Assembly (NCBI RefSeq): GCF_003597395.2
Contig: NC_133770.1
Coordinates: forward strand, 28,189,799 to 28,253,798
Reading direction: 5' to 3'
DNA length: 64,000 nucleotides
Source: Chelonoidis abingdonii
Taxonomy: Eukaryota; Chordata; Testudines; Testudinidae
The notes under the pieces were generated by a model. It saw nothing but the letters and a program-made list of their open reading frames with translations, did no database searches and was not told the origin of the DNA. Positions 55,518-64,000 of the stretch are shown piece by piece (within the stretch, counting starts at the first letter, position 1; each line of letters opens with the position of its first letter). The position numbers and the translations under genes are program-made.

Positions 55518-56640
55518 CAGTATTTTAGGCACTAAGAAAAATGACTTGGGAGATTTTTGAAACGACAGGCTCCGTAACTCATGAATCAGATGCCGGACTA
55601 GGTGCCAAACATTTAGACATCTAATTACGATAGAATCTTGCCCTGGTGTGTAGTTTACTGTCGATCAATGGGATCTTAGATGACCATGCCTGCATTAAGT
55701 TAATTTCTAGACGTTCGTCGGTGTTTTGTATTGTTAGGGGGCTTATTGCTTCACCCTTTACTCTTGCGTCTTCTCGCATAGAGAGAGAGCAACAATACCC
55801 AAGCCCAAAGGCGCAAACAATTCAGTTTATTGGGGTGAATTCCAGCAGCATGATTCTAGTTTCCTTCTTAGTGTCCCTCCCCAGCTCTGACCACAGGCTT
55901 GCCTGTTCCTGTGACTTGTCCCCATCCCCCGTTCCCATTCCCCCTTAGCAAACATGATCCCATTTCCCCCCACGTGTCCTGATGACTGCAGGTATATAGT
56001 AAAACTGGTTTGTGCTTAGCTATTCCTTAACCAATCATTTTACTGAAATTTAACTAATTCAAGCTTACACATATTACATGGTCTTTAACCAATTATTACT
56101 CACCACTATCGGGTTACACTAACCAAAATTAATATAAGTAGACAGAACAATTACAGAACCAGACAGAGACGCATGCAAATAACATACAACATACAGCAAT
56201 GATGGATGACAACTACAGTCTATAACAGAATAAGGGTTCTCCAGCTGTGTCTATGTAAGTGATCTTGCCAGACAGGATGCAATACAAACTAAGTTTTCTT
56301 TTAATCTTTGACTCTTCCTTTCTCTGGGGTGATAGGAAACCAATCTTAGTTCATGATATTCCTAATAGCCCAATAGCACCTTATTTCAATTGTAGTGGGG
56401 AATGTGAGGTGTGACCTTTTACATTCCAGCGTTATGGTGCTACTACTCTTTGCTGAAGGCCTTAGCCTGTCACAGTAAGAGAAGGCCATTACACAGACAG
56501 TGATCTTGATTCTTTTATATCTCTATAACTAGCTAAATGATAAGAATACACCTACATTCTTAAAAGTATAGGCCTTTGTAGATAGGCCTGAATATCTCTA
56601 TTCTAACAGTATATAGTTTCTAATATTCAAAAGAGATCTA
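55518..56640 (-). repeat. Probable LTR-type fragment, minus strand
   Basis: From about 55725 the minus strand reads like an LTR: the inverse of CAGTTTATTGGGGTG gives an AATAAA polyadenylation signal near 55833, and the neighbouring words (GAGAGAGAGCAACAATACCC, GTATATAGTAAAACTGGTTT) match a common turtle LTR-type repeat as I recall it. It fades near 56500. No coding region is visible and the two ends were not defined. The part before 55725 is unassigned. Confidence 0.4.
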
Positions 56641-56642
56641 GC

Positions 56643-57002
56643 CAGGGCCGGCTCCAAGCACCAGCATTCCAAGCAGGTGCTTGGGGCAGCAATCTGCAAG
56701 CGGTGGCGATCTGTGTGTTTTTGCCCCCAAGCAGCACGCCGAATTGCTACCGCGGATGGCGGGGGCAGTCCGTGTGCCGTTAGGGCGGCTCCTGCATTGG
56801 CGGCAATTCAGCAGCAGCTTCTATGTTTAACTATCAGTGGCAGAGCAGCTTCTGTCTTCCGGCTGAAGACAGAAGCTGTCACCGAATTGCCACCGCCGCC
56901 GAAATGTGCGTGTTGCCCTAACAGCACATGGACTGCCCCTGCCGTCTGCGACAGCAATTCGGCGTGCTTCTTGGGGTGGCAAAAATAGTAGAGCCGGCCC
57001 TG
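56643..57002. mobile_element. Non-autonomous hAT element, 360 bp
   Basis: The ends CAGGGCCGGCTCCAAGCACC and, inverted, CAGGGCCGGCTCTACTA are terminal repeats. A perfect 8-bp duplication GATCTAGC (56635-56642 and 57003-57010) flanks the element. The interior folds back strongly (GGGGCAGTCCGTGTGCCGTT against its inverse near 56920) around a 14-bp perfect hairpin at 56846-56878 with a 5-nt loop. The 103-aa ORF is a by-product. Confidence 0.93.
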
Positions 57003-57260
57003 GATCTAGCTAAGAGGTCTATTAGGTACAGAGTCTACTGGAATATTTCCATGTCTGGGTGAAACCAGATACTTAGACCATTACTCATGTGAGTAGCCCT
57101 GGTGTACATGAGGAATCCTATTGAAAGCCATAGGGATAATAAACTAAACCGTCAGTGAACCCTCCAGTTCAAATGCTGATTGCATTCTCTTCCTGCTGTC
57201 AGAATTGTTCTGGCTAAGGTTAGTCTCTTACTACCAGCATATGTCTAAGTACCTCTACAG

Positions 57261-57373
57261 CAGTGTTTCTCAACATGTTTGATACCAGGGACTGGTTTGC
57301 TGCCTTCCTAAACTGCGTCAGGGAGATCTCTGGGACTGGCCCTGGTCCACTGACTGGCTGTTGAGAAACATTG
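57261..57373. mobile_element. Small hAT-type MITE, 113 bp
   Basis: The ends CAGTGTTTCTCAACATG and, inverted, CAATGTTTCTCAACAGC pair well. The flanks CTCTACAG (57253-57260) and CTCTAGAG (57374-57381) are an 8-bp duplication with one mismatch. The interior GGGACTGGTTTGCTG and GGCCCTGGTCCACTGACTGG is typical of this widespread MITE type. It contains the hAT-like internal inverted halves and no coding capacity. Confidence 0.85.
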
Positions 57374-57381
57374 CTCTAGAG

Positions 57382-58317
57382 TCTAACAGACTAATGAGGT
57401 AGATTTCAGTTCTATTCTATACAATCTTTTTATTTATGTTTCCTTCAAAATCCTCTTAAACTAAAAAAATTTAGTGATCAAAACAAACCAACCTAAAAAT
57501 ATCCTCAATGAAACGAGGATAAAATGCTACCTTAAAAAAAGACCCATATGGCCAGGATTTGAAATCCACTTTGTATACAGCAAGTTCCAATTCATCAGCC
57601 TGGAAACATTTTCCTTAGCTCCCCAGCAGCATAGGAGTCACTTCTCTCAAGTAAGTCACTTCTAATTTGGATGTGCCTATGTTTTGAACTGCATTCTACA
57701 GTGATGCTTCAAGTGTGGCGAAGAGGTACTAACTCTAGAGTGGCCTATAAATTCCCAGAGGTTCTCTACAATTTGTTGTTTGGCGTTTTTGAAAAATTAC
57801 TCTCTCATGTATTGCTGAGTTTTTTTGATATGCCGATATGGCAAATTATTAGAGGACTAGCTATCCTCCTCTTGTTTTTCAGTGCAGGTGGTCTGAATGT
57901 ATTTCCAAGTGTTGCATGCACTTTTTGCAGATGCTTCCTGAGATTCTACTCAGAATTCTCGGGAGTGTTCAAGGGTCAGACGCTTGGCACAGACATTCTC
58001 ATATGATTCTTTCTTATTAAATTTTGCGGTGATATGAGGGTTTTTATTTTTAAATAGCAAAAAGATTTTTCAAGCTCCTCAGAGAGACTTGTCACATTAG
58101 TCAGATCTCCCAATCTGCTTTCCAGGGACATTTTATATACTCAGAGCCTAAATGATTTTCAAGGAATGCGTGTCACCTTTGTAAAAATCTTGTTCAGGAT
58201 GGTAGATTCCATGACACTGACTCACAATCTGCACAGCATGGATTTCAAAAATAACTTATACCCATTTGAGTCAGACTCTTGCAGATAATTTAGAAAAAAA
58301 GAAACAAAAACAAATAT
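57382..58317. other. Unassigned AT-rich sequence
   Basis: No repeat is recognised. The 111-aa ORF at 57671-58006 is hydrophobic in places but has no known motif and no upstream promoter or splice context that I can support. Confidence 0.4.
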
Positions 58318-58965
58318 GATTGTGATGGATTTGCTAAGCAAGGGATTACAGCTCCCATCAGCCCTCTCCCCACTGCACTTCCCTTTCCCTTGACCAGGTA
58401 AGGGGCAGGTTCCTGAACCACAAAGTGGCTAGCGTCTGTTGGGAAGCAGTGGCTGCATGGCAAGCCAGTAGCTCCAGAGAAGCTGGATCACAGAGAAGAA
58501 TCCCCAGGGACTGTAGACAGAGACTCATGTAGAACAGGCTGTGACTGCTGTAAATTATAACTGGGTGGAGCTCTTTGTGGGACTTATGGGGTAGAAGCAT
58601 TGGCTAGGCAGGGAGCTAGTGCAAAGAGGGCCTAATGACAGACACACCACTAAGTGAGCCTGCCCTGAAAACCCACAAGCTCTTATTTGCTTGAATTGGA
58701 GAAGGTGCCCCAAATTTCAAGTGGACTGCCCCCCAGAGCCCAAACATTTACTGCTATTGCTCACTTTGAATTGTACTTGTCTAAGCCTCTGTACCTAGGG
58801 TATTTGCAACCTACTCCTTTCCTGCCAGCCCTAGTAAAGTAATTCTTCACTTAATCATGTATCTGAGTGGTTATTGGGACCTATCAGAACTAGTGCCTAC
58901 AAGGTTGCTGAAGAATCAGCAGTGCTTGCCTTCAGTATCCACCTGGCACACTGAACAGCCTCGAT
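58318..58965 (+). repeat. Possible LTR-type fragment
   Basis: A stretch beginning TGATTGTGATGGATTTGCTA has the mixed composition of a solo LTR, including CCTAGTAAAGTAATTCTTCA near its 3' part, which may be a weak polyadenylation region. No target duplication or coding part was confirmed. Confidence 0.3.
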
Positions 58966-59261
58966 AATTATAGGATACAAACTATTGGCTGGAACACTCA
59001 GAATCATGGCTTCTTTCTCAGAGATTCTTATGAAATTATCTATATAAGCTTTACTTTCTGAGAAAGATACTGATCTTGGCTGCCTTTACTTTACAGAATA
59101 TGAAGACCAAAGTTAAAAAAAAGTCCTAAATGGATAAAAGCTACCTCTTGAGTATTAATAGTGCTAAAAATATTCTGCTTGACATTAATACATGGAGAAA
59201 GTTTAGACAAGAGAGAAAATATTTAATTGCCTCCACATGATCTGTCATACAAATGTGCATT
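58966..59261. other. Unassigned AT-rich sequence
   Basis: No gene or repeat is recognised. Confidence 0.45.
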
Positions 59262-59960
59262 GAGAACATAAGAACTGCCATACTGGGTCAGTCCAATGGT
59301 CCGTCTAGCCCAGTATCTTGTCTACTGTAGTGGCCAGTCACAGAGATTCAGGTGAAGTGTACCAAAGAGTACAATTTTGGAGAGATCTACCCTGTCTTCC
59401 TTTCCTGGCTTCTGGCATGAATGTATCTAATTCTTTTTTGGTCATCACAAAATTCCATGGCAATGAGTTCCACAGGTTAGTTGTGCAGTGTGTGAAAAAG
59501 CATTTCCTTTTGTTTCTTTAAACCTGCTGCCTATTAATACCGTCAGCTGACCCCTGGTTTTTGTATTGTGTGAAAGGATAAATAGCTGTTCTCTATTCAC
59601 TTTTTTCCATGCCATTCTTGATTTTAAAGACCTCTGCGGATCACTTACTGGAGGATTCTCGGCACCCTGAGGTCGTTTAAACCACTTTGAAGACTTCAGT
59701 AACTCAGACATAGGTTAGGGTTTGTACAGAGTGGGTTGGTGAGATTCTGTGGCCTGCGTTGTGCAGAAGGTCAGATAGATGACCATAATGGGCCTTCTGA
59801 CCTTAAGTTCTATGATCATATGCCTCCCTAGTCTTTTCGTTAGGGCTTTTCAGACCACAAATCTTTTTACTCTCTCTTCATATGAAGCGATTCATACCCC
59901 TTAATCATTCTGTGCCCTTCTCTAAATCTTTCAGTCCCCTTCTCAACTGTCCCTTTTGTT
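59262..59960 (-). mobile_element. CR1 LINE on minus strand, split by another CR1
   Basis: The plus strand begins with the inverse CR1 end (AGAACATAAGAACTGCCATA, CTGGGTCAGTCCAATGGTCC) and goes on into the inverse 3' untranslated and C-terminal parts (CCATGGCAATGAGTTCCACA, TTTCTTTAAACCTGCTGCC). At 59634-59814 a plus-strand CR1 3' region interrupts it. The outer copy then resumes at CATATGCCTCCCTAGTCTTT and fades near 59960. Confidence 0.8.
59634..59814 (+). mobile_element. CR1 3' end fragment nested in an opposite CR1
   Basis: GGATCACTTACTGGAGGATT, AACTCAGACATAGGTTAGGG, GGCCTGCGTTGTGCAGAAGG and CCTTCTGACCTTAAGTTCTA give the 3' region of the same subfamily as the 36.1-36.4 kb copy. The heavily 5'-truncated insert lies head-on inside the minus-strand CR1, so this subfamily was active after the outer one. 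Confidence 0.8.
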
Positions 59961-61626
59961 TTCCACTGATGAAACACACACCAACACACGACAACACAAT
60001 CAAATAAACTATTCTGTTAGTGCTTCGCCTGCAGAAGGCAAAATTCCAGAAAGACCAAGTTCATAAGATTTCCTACCCGAAGCAGTGCAGAAGTGAATAG
60101 AATTCACTATTCGGCGCATTGCTTCAGCAAGAAGGCTTTCTCACAGTCCCAGTCAGACAAAGAGTGTAAACGGATTCAGATCGTGTACGGGACGGATACC
60201 ATGTACAGAAGGAGGAGTAACTGTGCATGAGATGATATATAGTATGACAGTGTGCTATCATAGGATGATATCTGAGCATTCCCAGTAAAAGTAATTGTAG
60301 TCCAGAAGCGATCTTTCAAGCCTGTATTAAGGATAACCCTAATTATCAATCATGGAGCTCCACAGGCGACTGTAGAAAGACACGTAGGTTTGGCACCAAT
60401 TGAGCTGTAAACCAGGTCTGAAAGACTCTCCCTGCCATACTGTTGATGACTAAGGGAAGACCCTGAAGCAGACCATTTATACTGAAACCAATACTTTGAA
60501 AGTAGATAGACCTGCTTCCAAGTGGAATCAATTTCCGGTTTGGGGCAGTGCAGAATAGGAGTGGTTAAAGGCCAATGTCTTTACACTTGCACACACAAGG
60601 AAACGAGGCACAGACATGACAAGATTAGTGGGGGTGTGTTATATGTTCCACTCTTTGAGTCATTTGTGGGTTACCCAAATTAATAAAGTCTCTTTGTTAG
60701 ACCTAACTCAGGCTGTGATGGAATTGCTCCAGAGCCACCGGGGCGTTTTAGTTTCTGAGGGCATTCAAGCAGTTTTGTTGGATTTAAGTAGGAACCCAAT
60801 ATGAACCCAGCCTCTTCACGGCTGGACACATGGCCAAAGAGTTACAGAGGCAAGGTAAACCAATAGACTCAGTGATCTAACCCCTTTAATAGGGAAGACC
60901 AGGAAATATAGAAGCTCTGTCATTTGTCATTCCAACAGCACAAATCATGTTTCCTATAACTTCAAGTGTTTTAATCCTAAAAACATTCAGTGTCCTAAAG
61001 CACAGAGCTTTGCTAGGAAACAGCACAAACATTTATAGAACAAGATAGCAGACATAACAGCCCACAGCAGTAAAATCACCAGTGGAAAATGGAATGTCGA
61101 GCAAGGGCATTTTCCCCTCGTATTACAGCATCGGAACAACATCTCAACTTACCTCGCTCAGGGTTTTGCCTGTTATTGCTAATTTTATAACAACAAATAT
61201 ACTCTCAAGCATAAGCTTTCACCTCTGCTTCTGTCTTGTTCACAGAAACACTCAAACTCTTTTATACTCCTCTATTGGAATTAATAGTATCCACCTGGTC
61301 TGATATCAGCAGGGGTCAGCAGAAGAGCTCTGTATTTCTATGCAGAGTCCTAGAGCTCTACCAGGATTCACAGTGATAAATGGAGTATGAACAAACAGAA
61401 CACATTTGCAGAAATCTGAAATGTTTTGAAATGTTCTCCTTTTTAAACAATTCTTACAGCATTTTTCAAACCAAACATCAGCTATTTCCCTGTGTGCCAG
61501 GATATATTATTCTAGTAGATTAGAATTTCCTCATTTCTTTCCAATCATTTTCACCACAGCTTTGTGCTGATAATTTGGGATTCATATTATACCACACAGC
61601 ATTTATGAAACAATAAGTAGTCACCA
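59961..61626. other. Unassigned sequence
   Basis: No gene is recognised. The 60.0-60.6 kb part has an unusual mixed composition without repeat signatures known to me. The ORF at 60616-60804 has no recognisable domain. Confidence 0.4.
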
Positions 61627-61840
61627 GGGCTAGGAGGTAGCAAGCAGAGCAATTGCTTGCGCCCCATACCACAGGGCCCCCTGCAAAGCTAAATTACTTG
61701 ATCAGGCTTCAGCTTCAGGTAAGTCCAAAAAAAAAAAAAATCTGTCCTCCTTTGAGGGGGGATCCCACCTGTGATGCAGCAGCAGCCATCCCTGCTGTCT
61801 CCCCAGCTCTGGTGGTGGTGAGTAAAGGCCATAGTATTTG
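61627..61840. repeat. Unclassified repeat-like block
   Basis: The block starts CAGGGCTAGGAGGTAGCAAG, which resembles a hAT-type left end, and contains an A run at about 61727-61740. No matching right end or 8-bp duplication was found, so the class is open. Confidence 0.3.
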
Positions 61841-62059
61841 AAAACAGACATACCTGACATAAGTAATTATTTGCAAATCTTGTAGTCAATTATTTTGTAC
61901 CACTGGAGTCTATAAAGAGTTTCTTTCTAGCCAGAACTGACTCCATCTTGGCCTGCAATTTGTGTAAATCTCAGAAGATAAGTCAAATTAGGCTGGGTCA
62001 GTGTTGAGCTAGGAAACTAGCCAAGAAGTTCCAGGTGGCTGGTTCCCTAGTGCTGTCAG

Positions 62060-62122
62060 TTGCATTTATAGGTCACACTAGATGAGCATAGTGGTCCCTT
62101 CTGACCTATGATCTATTAATCT
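62060..62122 (+). repeat. CR1 LINE 3' end fragment
   Basis: GGTCACACTAGATGAGCATA, GTGGTCCCTTCTGACCTATG and the tail ATCTATTAATCTA give a very short CR1 terminus. Confidence 0.7.
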
Positions 62123-62379
62123 AGTTTCTTATACTGTGATAATCACGGTGCCATATCAATGTGTGGGAATCCCTGAGGCTCTAACGTGTTTAATCTTAAC
62201 AGAGTGGAGAAGTTTTCTATGTTACATGGGGCCTTAATTATTAAAGACCATTGGAGTTACACAAATAAAGCCTGAAGCTCTGAAAATGTGCCCCCCTGAC
62301 TTCTCTTCAGTTTGATAACATGTAATCTAAAACATCTGGCATAGTTCGACCCCCATCTGAAGGGGATTGGGGAGATTAT

Positions 62380-62475
62380 TTCATTTCAGAGTCTTTTGCT
62401 CCTAGCCACTACCTCAAGTAGGATGTTGGATTAGATGGGCCACTGGTCTGATCCTGTCTGGAAATTCCTATGTTT
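62380..62475 (+). repeat. CR1 LINE 3' end fragment
   Basis: GGATGTTGGATTAGATGGGC, CACTGGTCTGATCCTGTCTG and TTCCTATGTTTC fit the 3' end of another CR1 subfamily. Confidence 0.65.
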
Positions 62476-62903
62476 CTTTTCCTCCTTGTATTTAATCAAA
62501 TCAGCATTTGGGCTTTAAAGATTTACCTAAAAGCAGCTAGAACTACTCTAGCAAGCCAGTGGCAGTCTTCTGTAATGAGACCATTCTAGTCTCCTCCAAG
62601 ATGGCTGCTGTGGCTTTGTATTCTTGTCATATACGAGTGTCCCCCCCTCACAAAGCAACAAAGTATTTCAAGATGATGGATAGGACAGTATCTGGAAATC
62701 AGTGAGGCAAAACACTAGAAAAGGTTTGTCAATATGGGGAAAATGACTATGCATATGTGAGTAAGAGAAGGGAGGGCATGTATGTGTCTAAAATATTTTT
62801 CTATTTTATTTATGTTAAGACAATGCTGTAGTTAACGTGTTCTTGCCAGATATAATTTAGCTCCTATTTTGTTATATAGTTGCTGGTAAATGTTGATCTC
62901 TGA
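62476..62903. other. Unassigned AT-rich sequence
   Basis: No gene or repeat is recognised. Confidence 0.45.
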
Positions 62904-63165
62904 CTTGTCTACATGGTGCTTTACTCTGCACTAGAAGGGGGTACATTTTAGTTTGCAGTAGCATGTTGGGCTCTGCTGGTGCATGCAAACACTTCCCAAG
63001 CGTGCATTAGCATAAGTACTATTTGAAATGTGACTTCATTAATGCACACTAGGGAACTTTTAGTGCATACCAGCAGGGTCCACATGGGCCAGATAGTAGA
63101 CAACATACTAATGCAGGCTACAATTTGCATTCCTCTGATGTGGACTAAAGCACAGTGTAGACAAG
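62904..63165. mobile_element. Foldback MITE with CTTGTCTACA ends
   Basis: The left end CTTGTCTACATGGTGCTTTA and inverted right end CTTGTCTACACTGTGCTTTA match at nearly all positions. Inner words GTGCATTAGC and TTAATGCACACTAG also pair. It belongs to the same broad group as the 20.2-kb element. A hAT element was later inserted 8 bp beyond its right end. Confidence 0.8.
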
Positions 63166-63173
63166 CCTATAAT

Positions 63174-63653
63174 CAGGGCTGGTGCAAGGATGTTTTGTGC
63201 CCAAGGTGAAACTTCCACCTTGTGCCCTCCTCCCCCCGTGCCCTTGACCTGAGGCACCCCCTGTGGCAGCTCTCCCCCTTTGCCCTGAGGCACCCCCCTG
63301 CCCCAGCTCAGTCTTCACCCCGAGCACGCTGTTGCTGTTTCACTTCTCCTGCCTCCCAGGCTTGTGGTGCCAATCAGCTTAGGCACCGCAAGCCTGGGAG
63401 GTGGGAGAAGTGAAGCAGTCACAGTGTGCTTGGGGAAGAGGTGGGTCGGGGTGAGCTGGGGCAGGGAGTTCCCCTGTGTGCTGCCCCCCCCCTTACTTAC
63501 TGCAGGTGGCTCTCCTCGTGCTCCCCTGCCCCAGCTCCCTCTTCCTAAATGCTAGTGGTGACTGAAGATCCAGCCACTGCAGTTGCTGCTGAAGAAAATG
63601 GTGCCCCTCAAATCCTAGTGCCCCAGGTTGCCTAAGTGGTTGCACCAGCCCTG
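63174..63653. mobile_element. Non-autonomous hAT element, 480 bp
   Basis: The left end CAGGGCTGGTGCAAGG and inverted right end CAGGGCTGGTGCAACC are terminal repeats. A perfect 8-bp duplication CCTATAAT (63166-63173 and 63654-63661) flanks it. In the middle a 26-bp inverted repeat (63339-63364 and 63389-63414) has only two mismatches. Interior words are shared with the 52.9-kb element. ORFs on both strands here are composition-driven. Confidence 0.93.
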
Positions 63654-63736
63654 CCTATAATGCTGAATTAATGACATTTAGGGTGACTTTCAGGCATTTA
63701 TTCAGCAGGACAGCGTTGTACTTTCATTTCAGACTA

Positions 63737-63921
63737 ACATAGACTATCAGGATTGGAAGGAATCTCAGGAGGTCATCTAGTCCAACTCCCTGCTCAAAGC
63801 AGGACTAATCCCCAGAATGATTTTTACCCCAGTTCTCTAAATGGCCCCCTCAACAATTGAGCTCACAACCCTGGGTTTAGCAGGCCAATGCTCAAACCAC
63901 TGAGCTATCCCTCCTCCCTGT
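63737..63921 (-). mobile_element. Tortoise-type Pol III SINE with CR1-like tail
   Basis: On the minus strand the element starts with a tRNA-like head: GGATAGCTCAGTGGTTTGAG includes the A box TAGCTCAGTGG, and GTTGTGAGCTCAATTG covers the B-box region. A short body (GAACTGGGGTAAAAATCATT) leads to a CR1-like 3' tail (AGTTGGACTAGATGACCTCC, TTCCTTCCAATCCTGATAGT). This is the layout of the tortoise Pol III SINE family of cryptodire turtles, which uses the CR1 machinery through its shared tail. It is the best marker of the host lineage in this window. Confidence 0.85.
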
Positions 63922-63949
63922 AGAAAAAAATTAAATGGAGATATACTTA

Positions 63950-64000
63950 TGTCAAGATTTTTTCCCCACTTTGAAATTTAGCGTCCAAAAAGTGGGGACC
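63950..64000 (+). repeat. Possible start of an LTR-type repeat at the window edge
   Basis: TGTCAAGATTTTTTCCCCAC followed by TAGCGTCCAAAAAGTGGGGA resembles the first bases of a common turtle LTR-type repeat as I recall it. CCCCACTTT and AAAGTGGGG pair. The rest lies outside the window. Confidence 0.3.

Noticed and set aside
1..64000. Host multi-exon gene, CRISPR array, rRNA or bacterial-type operon
   Set aside because: No chain of conserved ORFs with splice sites, no regular spacer array, no rRNA words and no compact coding density were seen. The repeats show this is vertebrate non-coding DNA.

Overview
This window is vertebrate nuclear DNA with no recognisable host gene. It is mostly AT-rich unique sequence filled with decayed transposable elements. 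The repeat repertoire points to a turtle, most likely a cryptodire. The signs are a tRNA-derived SINE of the tortoise Pol III type with a CR1-like tail near the right edge, many CR1 LINE fragments, an R4/Dong-type LINE, MIR-type CORE-SINEs, many short palindromic MITEs, PIF/Harbinger-like elements whose ends carry a GTCTACACTA core, and several non-autonomous hAT elements. Species and family names are inferred from remembered family features, not from a search.

Layout. 1-17.7 kb is mostly unique sequence with old MIR and MITE copies and one striking inverted repeat at 10.4 kb that I assign tentatively to a Penelope-like element. 17.7-19.7 kb is one PIF/Harbinger-like element with both ends and a relic of a Myb/SANT-like protein. 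20-25 kb holds a long foldback MITE and several MIR copies, one split by a MITE that left a TAA duplication. 25-30 kb is quiet. 30.1-31.2 kb is a 5'-truncated CR1 with a damaged reverse transcriptase. 33.4-36.4 kb is a CR1 in which the endonuclease segment appears twice, with many small indels. 40.7-43.8 kb is a possible LTR-type region with two strong hairpins, interrupted by a CR1. 44.9-52.3 kb is a nearly end-to-end CR1 shell. It contains a partial Harbinger-like end and a rearranged R4-type LINE folded into a large inverted repeat, next to a SINE-like unit. 52.9-57.4 kb is a dense hAT cluster in which five elements keep readable 8-bp target duplications. 58-64 kb has possible LTR fragments, a CR1 inside an opposite-strand CR1, another MITE/hAT pair and the tortoise-type SINE.

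No ORF encodes a protein I can support as a working host gene. The long ORFs that make sense are broken LINE reverse transcriptase or endonuclease segments. The window could be intergenic or the inside of a large intron; the sequence does not decide. The most interesting signals are structural: the R4 inverted repeat and the duplicated CR1 endonuclease (biology or long-read gap-fill artefact), the hAT cluster with intact target duplications, the 10.4-kb foldback with a possible hammerhead-like core, and a SINE and a LINE in the same window that share a 3' tail.
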